Notes: generated by a model from the letters alone, not told the origin. A stretch of 64,000 nucleotides of DNA from JASHVB01 sp035508435 (GCA_035508435.1 DATJNA010000079.1:40699-104698); one strand, 5' to 3'; positions 7,426 to 15,791 are shown, counted from the stretch's first letter. Made by a program: numbers and translations.

Positions 7426-8988
7426 TCAGGCCGCCCGCCGCTGCGCCAGGCGCGCCGCGGTGCCCTGGAACCGCGCTGCCGCGGCGGCATCCAACTCGAA
7501 CGCGAGGTGCAGCAGTTCCCCGTCGGAGTCGCGCACGACGAACGGCAATGGCATACCAAGCGCGTCGGCGCTGAGCGAACCGCGGGTTCCCGCCGGCAGC
7601 GCCGGCGCGCCGGTCAGCGCGGCACCCTTGTCCGACAGATCCATGATGCGGGCGGCGTGGGTTTGGCCGCCGGCCGTCAGGCGGCAGGGCAGCTCCATCC
7701 GGTAGCGCTCGACCCCGCGCCGATCCACCTCCGGCGTCGCCGTGCGCACCGCGCGGATCACGGAATGCCGCAATGCCTCCATCGCGTCGTTCAGGCCGGA
7801 CGCGTTGTCCCGCACCGTCGCGGCATGCTGGCCGGTCTCGCCGGCTTCGGTCGAGACCTCCTGCGTGCGGCGGGTCATTTCGTTGGCGGCGTTCGCGGTC
7901 TCGGTGACGTTGCGCGCGATCTCCGCCGTGGCGGCGCTTTGTTGCTCCACCGCCGCCGCGATCGAGCTGGAGATCGCGTCGATCTCGGTGATCGTTTGCT
8001 CGATCTTGGCCACCGCCGCCACTGAGGCGCCGGTCGCGGCCCGCACCTGCGCTATGTGCCGGGCGATCTCCTCGGTCGAGCGCGCGGTCTGGTTGGCGAG
8101 CTGTTTCACCTCGCTCGCCACCACGGCGAAGCCCTTGCCGGCATCGCCGGCGCGCGCCGCCTCGATGGTGGCGTTCAGCGCCAGCAGGTTGGTCCTGGCG
8201 GCAATCTCGCCGATGATGCCGGCCACGGCGCCGATTTGCGCCACCTGCTGCTGCAAGGCTTCGATCGTGGTGCGGGTCTCGGCGCCGGCGGAGACCGCGC
8301 GACCGACCACCTCGCTCGACTGGCTGACCCGGCCGCCGATCTCGCGGATCGACATGCTCAATTGCTCTGCCGCGCTGGCCACTGTCTGGGCGTTGGCCAG
8401 CGCCTGGCCGGCGGCCGTCGCGGCGCTCTCCGCCGAATCACCGGTGCGCGCGGCGGAGGCGCGCATCGCATCGGCGGTGTCCGTCATCGCGGCGGTGCGG
8501 CTGCGGATTTCTGCCAGAGCCGTGCCCGTGTCTGTCTCGATATGCTCTGCCATGCGCAACAGGGAGGCGCGCTTGTCCTCACGAGCGGTCACCAATTCCT
8601 CGATGTCCTGCCAATAGCTGAACACCACGGGCTGGCCGCCGATCTGCTGCGGGACCAGCGTGACCTGCACCGGGAACGTACTCCCGTCCGCGCGCCGGTG
8701 CCGCCATTCGAAGCGCGCGTATCCGGTCTTGAGGGCGTGGGCGATGTGTTGCCGTGCCAGGTCACCGGATGGCTCCCCGCCGGGCTGACGCTCTGGCGAG
8801 AGGTCGCCGGGATGCCGCTGCAATACCTCCGCTTTGCCCTGGCAGCGCAGGATGCGGAGGGCGGCTTCATTGCAGGCGAGGATTTGCTCCGCGGTGTGGA
8901 CCAGGATGGCATCCGCGCTCTTTTCGAATGCTGTCCGGTAGACCGCGGCTTCCCACGCGGTGTGATTTCGTTTCGCGAGCAAGCGCAT
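7426..8988 (-). CDS. soluble methyl-accepting chemotaxis protein with PAS and PilZ domains
   Basis: Cytoplasmic chemoreceptor of 520 residues. Residues about 15-130 form a PAS domain, about 135-375 an MCP coiled-coil signalling domain with the conserved hairpin tip (ARTNLLALNATIEAARAG), and about 425-515 a C-terminal PilZ domain with RGVER and DLSDKG, the c-di-GMP-binding signature (RxxxR and D/NxSxxG). There is no transmembrane helix or periplasmic domain. It should sense a small molecule or redox state through PAS and report to CheA/CheW, with c-di-GMP as a second input. No cheA or cheW gene is in the window; the CheB/CheR-type genes at 53-58 kb are distant. It is divergent from the histidine phosphatase gene. 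Confidence 0.9.
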   Translation of the reverse strand: MRLLAKRNHTAWEAAVYRTAFEKSADAILVHTAEQILACNEAALRILRCQGKAEVLQRHPGDLSPERQPGGEPSGDLARQHIAHALKTGYARFEWRHRRADGSTFPVQVTLVPQQIGGQPVVFSYWQDIEELVTAREDKRASLLRMAEHIETDTGTALAEIRSRTAAMTDTADAMRASAARTGDSAESAATAAGQALANAQTVASAAEQLSMSIREIGGRVSQSSEVVGRAVSAGAETRTTIEALQQQVAQIGAVAGIIGEIAARTNLLALNATIEAARAGDAGKGFAVVASEVKQLANQTARSTEEIARHIAQVRAATGASVAAVAKIEQTITEIDAISSSIAAAVEQQSAATAEIARNVTETANAANEMTRRTQEVSTEAGETGQHAATVRDNASGLNDAMEALRHSVIRAVRTATPEVDRRGVERYRMELPCRLTAGGQTHAARIMDLSDKGAALTGAPALPAGTRGSLSADALGMPLPFVVRDSDGELLHLAFELDAAAAARFQGTAARLAQRRAA

Positions 8989-9144
8989 GGCAACGTCCCC
9001 TGGCGTGGCGGCGGTCGATACAGCCGCCGTCGAGACTAGCCATCAGACCTGAACCGTTCCTTAACGCCGCTGGCCGCGCCGACCTGCGGCTGGCGCGCGC
9101 GCCCGGCATCCTCTATCCGCTGCGTCAGGAGACCGCCGAGTGCA

Positions 9145-9765
9145 ATGAACGAGACCCGGTTCTGGCTGATCCGCCACGCCCTGGTGGACGAAAACGCCCG
9201 TGCCATCCTGTATGGGGTGATGGACGTGGCTTTGTGCGAGCCCACGCTGCTGGAGCAAGGGCCGATGTATGCATCGCTGGCGCGGCGCTTGCCGCGGCAG
9301 GCGCGATGGCTGGTCACGCCGCTGACGCGCACGCGGCGCACCGCCGAGGCGATTTTCGCCGCCGGCTACCCGCCCGCCGCGCTGACCGAGGAACCCGGGC
9401 TGATCGAGCAATCGCTCGGCGACTGGCAGGGCCTGGCGCACGCCGAGCTGCCCGCCCGCCTGACCCTGCCGCAACACGCGTTCTGGCCGCTCGCCGGCCA
9501 TGAGAAGCCGCCGGGCGGGGAGAGCATGGCGGACGTGATCGCCCGCGTCGGAGCGACCATGGAGTGGCTGGCGGAGGCCCATGACGGCGCAGACGTGGTC
9601 GCAGTCGCGCATGGCGGCTCGATCCGCGCCGCCGTGGCACATGCGCTGCGGATCGGGCCTGACAACGCGCTGCACCTCTCGATCCAGAACCTGTCGCTGA
9701 CCCGGCTGGAGCGCTATCCGGAGGGCTGGCGGGTGTCCTGCGTCAACGAACTTCCGGGCTACTGA
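9145..9765 (+). CDS. histidine phosphatase family protein
   Basis: Phosphoglycerate-mutase-like phosphatase of 206 residues. The catalytic motif is RHA (R10-H11) instead of the usual RHG, the second histidine is in AVAHGGSIRAA (about residue 155), the core arginine is in TPLTRTRRTAEAI, and the acid is in EQSLGDWQG. These fit the CobC/GpmB-like branch; the substrate (phosphosugar or alpha-ribazole phosphate) cannot be told, and no cobalamin genes are nearby. A good Shine-Dalgarno sequence is not obvious. The SYLF gene follows on the same strand 116 bases later. Confidence 0.85.
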   Translation: MNETRFWLIRHALVDENARAILYGVMDVALCEPTLLEQGPMYASLARRLPRQARWLVTPLTRTRRTAEAIFAAGYPPAALTEEPGLIEQSLGDWQGLAHAELPARLTLPQHAFWPLAGHEKPPGGESMADVIARVGATMEWLAEAHDGADVVAVAHGGSIRAAVAHALRIGPDNALHLSIQNLSLTRLERYPEGWRVSCVNELPGY

Positions 9766-9881
9766 CCGGAAATCCGCCACAAACCGGCCGCCGGACCGCC
9801 CGTTTGCATAAGGATGCTTGCCCGCGACTCGGGCCATCTGCGCTATGCAAGCCCGAATCGCCCTGCGGAGGAGGATTGCCC

Positions 9882-10907
9882 ATGCGCCGCTTTCTGCTGA
9901 CCGCCGTCGCCCTGGCGGCAATGCTCGCGCCGGGATTCGCCCGCGCGCAAAGCGAGCCTCAGACGCTGGTGGACCGAGCCACGCTTTCCATCCAGGAAAT
10001 GATGACGCAGCAGGTCTCCCAGGACCCGCGGATCGAGCTGACCCACGCCCGGGCGGTGATGATCTGTCCACGCATCTTCAAGGCCGGGTTCTTCTTCGGC
10101 GGCTCCGGCGGCGATTGCGTGCTGCTGGCGCGGGCGGGCAACGGCACCTGGTCGTATCCGTCGTTCTACACCATCGGCAGCGGCAGCTTCGGCCTGCAGA
10201 TCGGCATCGAGGACAGCTCGCTCGCGATGATGATCATGACGCAGCGCGGGCTGAATGCGGTGCTGGACAGCCAGTTCAAGCTGGGGGCGGATGCGTCGGT
10301 CGCGATCGCGACGATCGGCGGCACAGTGGGCGGCGCGACCACCGCGGCGGTCGGCGCCGACATCGTGGTGTTCGCGCAGACCCGCGGCTTGTTCGGCGGC
10401 ATTTCGCTCGAGGGCAGCGTCATGTCTTTGCTCAGCACCTGGAACGCGGCCTATTACGGCCAGCCCCTCGCCGCGCGCCAGATCGTGATCCAGATGATGG
10501 GGGCCAATCCTGGCGCCAATCCGCTGCGCGAGGTGTTGACGCGCTATGGCACGCCGGCGGCGGTGCAGGTGGCCGCGCCGCCTCCGCCGCCTGGTTACGC
10601 GCCGGGCGGGCAGGGTTATCCGCCGCAGGCACAAGGCTATCCGCCGCAAGGCCAGGGCTATGGCGGGCAGCCGCAAAGCTACGCCGCGCCGCCACAAGGG
10701 TATCCCTCGCCGGCGCAGGGTAGCGCCGCATCGAATCAGAACTACGCGCCAGGTGGCCCGGGCTATGCGCCGGCCTATCCGCCGATGAACCAGGCGGGCG
10801 GCGGTCAGGCCTACGGCGCGATGAGCGACAACCAGGGTGGACAGGCGGTGCAATTGCAGCCGAACGCGGGGGTGCAGCAACAGTCGTTGCCGCCGCCGTC
10901 GCGGTAG
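9882..10907 (+). CDS. secreted SYLF (Ysc84-like) domain protein with Gly/Tyr/Pro/Gln-rich tail
   Basis: Exported protein of 341 residues. Residues 1-22 are a Sec signal peptide ending FARA-Q. Residues about 25-210 form a SYLF/Ysc84 lipid-binding domain (ICPRIFKAGFFFGGSGGDCV, later GADIVVFAQTRGLFGGISLEG). The last 110 residues are a low-complexity tail of repeated GYPPQ/GYGGQ/QNYAPGG units. Family members bind phosphoinositide-type or anionic lipids; a periplasmic or outer-membrane role is likely. The start with GGAGGAGG nine bases upstream was preferred over an ATG 26 codons earlier. The tail could mediate self-association, but that is inference. Confidence 0.85.
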   Translation: MRRFLLTAVALAAMLAPGFARAQSEPQTLVDRATLSIQEMMTQQVSQDPRIELTHARAVMICPRIFKAGFFFGGSGGDCVLLARAGNGTWSYPSFYTIGSGSFGLQIGIEDSSLAMMIMTQRGLNAVLDSQFKLGADASVAIATIGGTVGGATTAAVGADIVVFAQTRGLFGGISLEGSVMSLLSTWNAAYYGQPLAARQIVIQMMGANPGANPLREVLTRYGTPAAVQVAAPPPPPGYAPGGQGYPPQAQGYPPQGQGYGGQPQSYAAPPQGYPSPAQGSAASNQNYAPGGPGYAPAYPPMNQAGGGQAYGAMSDNQGGQAVQLQPNAGVQQQSLPPPSR

Positions 10908-10959
10908 GGGGTAACCGGGGAGCGCGGGCGCCATCGCGGGTGACCGCCGCAAGGCGACG

Positions 10960-11430
10960 TCACCCGATTACGACCGCGCCCTGGCGCAACCGGCGACGCA
11001 TCAGGCGGCGACCGGTCGCCTCGAATCCGGCGGCGCGATAGAGGCGATGCGCGGCGGCGTTGCCGGTATCCACTTCGAGGTGAAGCGTGCGGATTCCCAA
11101 TTGCGCCGCTTGGGCAAGTGCGAACAGTAGCACCTGCCTGCCCAATCCGCGGCCGCGCGCTTCAGGCACCAGGTAGAGATCTTCGATAAGCCCGTCGCGC
11201 CCTTCGTATTCGATGCTGTAGCCAAGGGTGATGACAAGATATCCCGCCGCGCTGCCGTTGGAACGAACAATCCAGGCTTGCGCCAATGGTTCGCCTGCGA
11301 TGATGTGCCGGACGGCAGCCTCGCCGTCCGGGGTGAGCGGGTGGCCGTCCTCGCGATGAAAGGTGCGTGCCATGTGGAGCAACAGGTCCGCATCCGCCGC
11401 CTGCGCCAGATCGATGGTGAGGTCAGTCAT
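10960..11430 (-). CDS. GNAT-family N-acetyltransferase
   Basis: Acetyl-CoA-dependent N-acetyltransferase of 156 residues, acceptor unknown. The acetyl-CoA loop is VPEARGRGLGRQVL (the R/Q-x-x-G-x-G/A pattern) at about residues 90-103, preceded by the beta-bulge segment GLIEDLYL and followed by HLEVDTGNAAAHRLYRAAGF, typical of motif A/B. I chose the ATG that begins right before the first strand; the longer frame would start inside the FNR box and adds 53 residues without family character. It converges on the SYLF gene, 52 bases away. Confidence 0.85.
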   Translation of the reverse strand: MTDLTIDLAQAADADLLLHMARTFHREDGHPLTPDGEAAVRHIIAGEPLAQAWIVRSNGSAAGYLVITLGYSIEYEGRDGLIEDLYLVPEARGRGLGRQVLLFALAQAAQLGIRTLHLEVDTGNAAAHRLYRAAGFEATGRRLMRRRLRQGAVVIG

Positions 11431-11575
11431 CGGTCCCTGCCATCGCACGAGCAAATGCTGTCTGGATCGGCCGGCGATTGCCATGGCTTGAACGCGCTTT
11501 TGCGAGCCTTGGCAGCGGCACGTCTGACGCGGCGCCGGAGTGGTGTGCCTCGCGCCATGCCGGGCATGGCGGTAA

Positions 11576-11589
11576 TTGATCCAGATCAA
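11576..11589. promoter_or_regulatory. FNR/FixK-type box upstream of a candidate small RNA
   Basis: TTGAT-CCAG-ATCAA is a perfect match to the FNR/FixK consensus. On the + strand it is followed by no ORF but by an intrinsic terminator ending near 11700; on the - strand the nearest gene is the GNAT start 146 bases away. A class II activator position (centre at -41.5) would put a + strand start near 11624. Confidence 0.6.
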
Positions 11590-11623
11590 TGCCGTCGGCG
11601 ACCGCGGGCGCCATCGTTCGAGC

Positions 11624-11700
11624 CGGTCGCCGCTCCCCGGCGATGCCTAACGGCAACTCACAACGGCGTCCCGCCCCGGGCCGGGACGCCGTTCCTTTTT
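11624..11700 (+). ncRNA. candidate FNR-controlled small RNA
   Basis: No experimental support; the call rests on layout. A perfect FNR-type box lies about 41 bases before the proposed 5' end, a weak -10-like CATCGT is at 11612-11617, and a strong terminator closes the unit, giving roughly 75 nt. The RNA would begin with a hairpin (CGCCG-ctccc-CGGCG, 11628-11642) whose CU-rich loop could pair with Shine-Dalgarno sequences, then a single-stranded linker containing AACGGCAACUCACAA, then the terminator stem. Position and content resemble anaerobically induced sRNAs such as FnrS in concept, not in sequence. The 5' end is a guess. Confidence 0.4.
11662..11700 (+). terminator. strong rho-independent terminator
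   Basis: Perfect 12-base stem AACGGCGTCCCG / CGGGACGCCGTT with an 8-base loop, followed by CCTTTTT. No coding gene ends just upstream on the + strand (the SYLF gene stops about 750 bases earlier), so it most likely ends a non-coding transcript. The only other listed terminator-like site (29.85 kb) has just a short T-run. Confidence 0.75.
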
Positions 11701-11798
11701 CATGCAGGCCGGCGGGCTCCGTCGCGTGGCGACCACGGCAGATCCCGGGAGCAATGGTCCCGGCCGCGCCGGGGACGGGCATCATCCGGCGTCAACCG

Positions 11799-12578
11799 CT
11801 ATTGCGCCGAGGCGGGCACCAGCACCTCTTGCGCGCCTTCGCCCGACCCGAGGTCGGCGTCCGTCATGATCCGCCAGGTTCCGCCGATCAGGATCTCGCT
11901 CGGCCGGAACCGCGACTTGTACGCCATCTTCCTGCTCTCGGGCACCCAGTAGCCGAGATACACGTAGGGCAGCCCAGCCCCCAGGGCCCGCTCGATCAGC
12001 CACAGGATCGTGTAGGTGCCGATCGAGCGCTTCTCGAACCCCGGCGCGAAGAAGCTGTAGACCGCGGACAGCCCATCCCCCAGCTTGTCGGTCAGACACG
12101 CCCCCACCAGCCGATCGTCGGGATCGCGGAACTCGACGATGAAGGTCTCGATCGGCGTGTCCTCCACCATCGCGCGATAGTCGTAGAAGCTCATGGTCGC
12201 CATGTCGCCCTCGCCATGGCGCATCAATTGGTAGCGTTGGAACAAGTGGAATTGCTCCGCGGTGGCGCGGGCGGGGACCTCGAACCCCTCCACCATGGCA
12301 TTGGCGCGGGCGATGCGGCGCAGCGTGCGGTCCGGCTGGAAGGTCGCCACCGGGATGCGGATCGGCACGCAGGCCTGACAGGACGGGCAGACGGGCGCGT
12401 AGGCGATGTTGTGGCTGCGGCGGAAGCCGGCGCGCGACAGCCGGTCGTGCAGCGCGTCCGCGTCGGGGCCGGTGATCTCGGTCACCACCTTGCGCTCGGT
12501 CCGCCCCGACAGATAGGGGCAGGGCAGAGGGGCCGTCGTGTAGAAGAATTGCGGCCTGCGCGGTGGTTTGTAGCTCAT
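11799..12578 (-). CDS. bpt: protein aminoacyl-transferase (Bpt/Ate family; N-degron pathway)
   Basis: Transfers an aminoacyl group from aminoacyl-tRNA to the N-terminus of acceptor proteins, marking them for ClpS/ClpAP degradation. It is 259 residues, the family's normal length, with the N-terminal cysteine cluster CPYLSG and CPSCQACVPIRIP (about residues 20 and 63-72), thought in the family to coordinate an iron-sulfur cluster, and the C-terminal GNAT-like core (YVYLGYWVPESRKMAYK, FRPSEIL). Bacterial members mostly use Leu-tRNA (Bpt); Arg specificity cannot be excluded from sequence. Its ATG overlaps the stop of the RDD gene as ATGA, placing it last in a coupled three-gene operon. Confidence 0.9.
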   Translation of the reverse strand: MSYKPPRRPQFFYTTAPLPCPYLSGRTERKVVTEITGPDADALHDRLSRAGFRRSHNIAYAPVCPSCQACVPIRIPVATFQPDRTLRRIARANAMVEGFEVPARATAEQFHLFQRYQLMRHGEGDMATMSFYDYRAMVEDTPIETFIVEFRDPDDRLVGACLTDKLGDGLSAVYSFFAPGFEKRSIGTYTILWLIERALGAGLPYVYLGYWVPESRKMAYKSRFRPSEILIGGTWRIMTDADLGSGEGAQEVLVPASAQ

Positions 12579-13081
12579 GCGTAGGGTGACCCGCCCGGGA
12601 TGTTCCCGTAGCCGAAGGGCGGGGTCAATGGCTGTAGCGTCTCGATGCGCACCACGACCAATCCGCTGATCAGGTCATGCAGGGTGCGGTGGCGGATGGT
12701 GACCAGCGCCACCAGCAGCAGCAAGCCGGAGGTCGCCAGGGTCAGATAGAACACCAGCGTGGAGATCACCGCCTGCAACGCGTTGGGGCGGACGAAGCTG
12801 GCGTTGTCCAGCACGACCAGGCCCAGCCAGTGCTGCCCCGGCGTGGCGCTGAGCGGGCTGATCAGCGACAGGAAATGATAGCAGAACGGCACGAACGGCA
12901 GGACGCTCATGGCGCCGAACCCCAGGCCCAGCGTCAGGATGCCGAACACCATCAGGCCCAGCCACAGGCCGACCAGCAATAATACGATCAGCACCACGTC
13001 GATGAACCAGGCAACGACGCGGCGGGACATGACGCCCTGGGTCAGGGCGGCGTCGTCCGGAAAGGGGGCGCGGAAGATCAT
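12575..13081 (-). CDS. RDD-family integral membrane protein
   Basis: Small membrane protein of 168 residues with three to four hydrophobic helices and the RDD arrangement: an early Arg plus WFIDVV (residues about 20-27) and the late TLHDLISGLVVV. The family's biochemical role is unsettled; some members have been proposed as ion transporters. The start is fixed by an ATGA overlap with the upstream acylase stop; the longer frame to 13153 would overlap that gene by 76 bases. It sits in the middle of the coupled operon acylase-RDD-aminoacyltransferase. Confidence 0.85.
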   Translation of the reverse strand: MIFRAPFPDDAALTQGVMSRRVVAWFIDVVLIVLLLVGLWLGLMVFGILTLGLGFGAMSVLPFVPFCYHFLSLISPLSATPGQHWLGLVVLDNASFVRPNALQAVISTLVFYLTLATSGLLLLVALVTIRHRTLHDLISGLVVVRIETLQPLTPPFGYGNIPGGSPYA

Positions 13082-15471
13082 GGGTTCAGTCGCAAGGTTG
13101 CCGTCATGGTCCGGGGTTGGGGGCCCAGGGTGATGGTAGCGCCGTCGCGCCATCGCGTCATGAAATTCCGGCTGAAGCGGCTGAGCGGATTGCCCGATTG
13201 TCCCGGCGTCACAATGAACAAGGAGCGGTCCAGGTCGGCGAGGTCATATACGCCGCGATAAGACGCCCCGTGCACCGAGGAGAAATCGCGGAAGCGCGGG
13301 CCGCCGCGGTCGAGGGTGGTATCGTCGCCCGGGGTGGGGATACGCGCGGTGGTGAGTGTCCGCAGCAGCGGGATGGCGCGCAGCACCGGGTGGGCGAATA
13401 TCGCCTCGTGCGCGGTCCCCCAGCGCCAGGCGGCGGGATCGGGGCCGAAGCGGGCGGCAAGCCCGGTGACCGCCGTTTCCAGTGCCTCGGCCAGCGGCTT
13501 GTTGCAGTCGCCGTTGCACCAATGCGCGCCCGCCGGGCTCAGCACGAACGCGACGAAGTCGGAGATCGGCCCGCCATCGGCCAAGGGAATCCCGTGATTG
13601 CGCAGCAGCAGCGACGCGTAGAACTGGTTGATCCAGGCGTTGAAGATCAGCGGTTGCGGCGCATCCATCGTCATGGCGCCGTCCCAGTTGCGCAGCAGTG
13701 CCTGGGCTTTGGCTGCCAGGGCGTTGGCTGCCAGGGGGGCGTTGGCTGCCAGGGCGTTGGCTGCCAGGGCGTTGGCTGCCAGGGCGGTGGGAGCCTGCTG
13801 CGGCACAGGCGCCGCCAGCAGCGCGGGCAGCACCTGCCGGGCGAACGTGCTGACCACGTCCACCTGCATGCGCGCGAAATCGGCGGCCGTGAGGTGGTTG
13901 TTGTCGTCCAGCAACTGCCGCACCCGCCGGGCCCGCCAATCGCCGAACCAGTCGCGCCCGAGGAACACCGGGAAATCGGGCGGGGCGATGCGCTCGTTGG
14001 TGTTCACCAGGCGCCCGCTGGCGGGGGAGACGTAGTGCGGCAATTGCTCGCCCGATGCCCAGCCGACCCAGTCATAGCCGCCGTTGCCCGGGACCGGCGC
14101 GGCGCCGTCGCCGGCGCGCCGGATCGGCACCCGCCCGGTGACATAGAGCGCGATGGTGTGCGCATCCGCCACCAGCAGGTTCTGCACCGGCGAGGTGATC
14201 TGCGCCGCCGCCTTGCCTGCCTGCGCCACGTCCTGGGCCTGGTTGAGCGCGAACAAGCCCTCGGCAGCGGTGTTGTCGGCGGCGAGATTCGCCATCGCCA
14301 CCGCCAGCACCGGGCCGCCCTTGGCCTTTGGCAGGTCGCTGATCACCGGGCCGTGGCGGGTTGAGCGGACGGTCAGCACGTCGTCGGGCCGGCCGCGTAC
14401 CTTGATTTGCTCGGTGCGGACGGTGAAGGGCTGCGGCCCCTCCGGCGTCTGGTAGTCATCGGCGCCGACCGGCGTCTCGACGAACACGTCCTGGACGTCC
14501 GCGCCGGTGGTGGTGAAGGTCCAGGCGATGTGACGGTTGCGGCCGATCACCAGGCCGGGGATACCGGGCGCGGTGGCTCCGGCCAGCGTGCCGTCCGGCG
14601 TGTCGATGCGGGCGAGGTACCAGATGGACGGGAAGCCGAATGCCAGATGCGGATCTCCCGCCAGCAGCGGCGCCCCGGTGGCGGTGTGGCGTCCGTCCAC
14701 CGCCCACTCGTTGGAGGCGGTGCTGGGCAGGGTGAAGGCGCCGGGGAAGTTCGGCAGCACCTTCTCCAGCCCGGCCACCGCATCGGCGAACTGCCGGGGC
14801 AGCGTCAGGGCGGCCTCCGGCCGGCCGGGGCCGCTCTGGTCCGGCCACAATTCGTCGATGAACGGTTGCGGCACCTTGCCGGCCAGCGCCTGGCGCGACA
14901 GCTCCTGCCGCCAGTTCATCGACAGCCACAGGCCCATGGTTTCGCCCCACAGCAGGGAATCGATCGGCGTCCATGGGTCGGGGCGGCCGAGCACCAGGAA
15001 CTCCGGCGCGGCGAAGCGGCCCCGCAGCGCGATCCGGGCGTTCACCCCGTTGGCATAGGCCTGAAGCACGGCGCGGGTCTGCGGCGGCAGGGCGGCGTAG
15101 CTGGTCTCGGCCGCCTGGCGCAGGCCCAGCGTGCGCATCAGGCGATCGAGCGGCAGGGTGACCGCGCCGGCGATCTCCGACAGCCGGCCGGAGGCGTTGC
15201 GGCGCATCAGCTCCATCTCGAACATGCGGTCGCGGGCGTGCACGAAACCGAGCGCCGCGGCGGCGTCCAGGTCGTTGGCGGCGCGGATGCGGGGCACGCC
15301 GTCCTGGTCGAACGTGATGTCCACCGGGGCGGAGAGGCCCGGGATGCGGGCGGCCTGGTGCGCGCGCGGCAGGGTCAGCCAGAGCGCGCCGCTCACCAGC
15401 GCGACGAGCAATAACAGGACGAAACCGATGGCGGAAAGCACGTGGGCGAGGCCGCGAAGCAGGGAACGCAT
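13078..15471 (-). CDS. penicillin acylase family (Ntn-hydrolase) protein
   Basis: Periplasmic amidase of 797 residues. Residues 12-33 form an N-terminal hydrophobic anchor or signal segment. The alpha chain (FVHARDRMFEMELMRRNASG near residues 77-95) is followed by the autoproteolytic site, whose nucleophile is Ser253 in STASNEWAVDG; GDPHLAFGFPSIWY follows. The family hydrolyses penicillins, N-acyl-homoserine lactones or similar amides; which applies here is unknown. A run of five-residue LAANA repeats (about 560-585) interrupts the beta chain and matches a 15-base DNA repeat. The start ATG directly precedes the signal-like segment; an in-frame extension of 109 codons through the upstream tandem repeat was rejected. 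First gene of a coupled operon with the RDD and bpt genes. Confidence 0.9.
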   Translation of the reverse strand: MRSLLRGLAHVLSAIGFVLLLLVALVSGALWLTLPRAHQAARIPGLSAPVDITFDQDGVPRIRAANDLDAAAALGFVHARDRMFEMELMRRNASGRLSEIAGAVTLPLDRLMRTLGLRQAAETSYAALPPQTRAVLQAYANGVNARIALRGRFAAPEFLVLGRPDPWTPIDSLLWGETMGLWLSMNWRQELSRQALAGKVPQPFIDELWPDQSGPGRPEAALTLPRQFADAVAGLEKVLPNFPGAFTLPSTASNEWAVDGRHTATGAPLLAGDPHLAFGFPSIWYLARIDTPDGTLAGATAPGIPGLVIGRNRHIAWTFTTTGADVQDVFVETPVGADDYQTPEGPQPFTVRTEQIKVRGRPDDVLTVRSTRHGPVISDLPKAKGGPVLAVAMANLAADNTAAEGLFALNQAQDVAQAGKAAAQITSPVQNLLVADAHTIALYVTGRVPIRRAGDGAAPVPGNGGYDWVGWASGEQLPHYVSPASGRLVNTNERIAPPDFPVFLGRDWFGDWRARRVRQLLDDNNHLTAADFARMQVDVVSTFARQVLPALLAAPVPQQAPTALAANALAANALAANAPLAANALAAKAQALLRNWDGAMTMDAPQPLIFNAWINQFYASLLLRNHGIPLADGGPISDFVAFVLSPAGAHWCNGDCNKPLAEALETAVTGLAARFGPDPAAWRWGTAHEAIFAHPVLRAIPLLRTLTTARIPTPGDDTTLDRGGPRFRDFSSVHGASYRGVYDLADLDRSLFIVTPGQSGNPLSRFSRNFMTRWRDGATITLGPQPRTMTATLRLNP
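13706..13790. repeat. 15-base tandem repeat inside the acylase gene
   Basis: About five copies of GCGTTGGCTGCCAGG (one carrying three extra Gs), in frame on the minus strand, encode LAANA repeats. Because unit length is a multiple of three, copy-number changes keep the gene in frame, so the region is a likely length-variable linker. Confidence 0.75.
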
Positions 15472-15559
15472 CGGCGCAGAGTGACGCGCGGCGGGGCAAA
15501 AGGGAAAGCATTGTGGGATGACAAGACGGTCAGCGCGGCGCCGCGACGGCACGGCGGCG

Positions 15560-15758
15560 GGGAGCGCGCGGGACGTATCGCGCCGCCGGGAGCGCGCGGG
15601 ACGTGTCGCGCGGCGGGGAGCGCGCAGGCAGGCACGGCCGGGGGCGCGCGGGACGTGTCGCGCCGCCGGGAGCGCGCGGGACGTGTCGCGCCGCCGGGAG
15701 CGCGCGGGAGGTGTCGCGCGGCCGGGAGCGCGCCGGCAGGCACGGCCGGCAGCGCGCG
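15560..15758. repeat. 28-base GC-rich tandem repeat array upstream of the MarR gene
   Basis: About seven imperfect units of the type GGAGCGCGCGGGACGTGTCG plus CGCCGCCG; most are 28 bases and two are 24. The array fills the gap between the divergent acylase and MarR genes and ends at the MarR promoter. Frames stay open through it on both strands, which explains spurious N-terminal extensions; it is not coding by any evidence I see. Confidence 0.7.
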
Positions 15759-15759
15759 G

Positions 15760-15791
15760 TTGCCCGATTAGATGGTACGCCATATATTGGC
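15760..15791 (+). promoter_or_regulatory. promoter and probable operator of the marR-efflux operon
   Basis: TTGCCC (15760-15765) and TATATT (15783-15788) are spaced 17 bases apart, a good sigma70 layout. The -10 element lies inside the palindrome GCCA-TATAT-TGGC (15779-15791), the size and position expected for a MarR autorepressor operator. The ATG follows 24 bases after the palindrome. Confidence 0.55.

Noticed and set aside
11601..11640. tRNA-like T-loop (GTTCGAGCC)
   Set aside because: The flanking bases do not form a T-stem and no acceptor or anticodon arm can be drawn.
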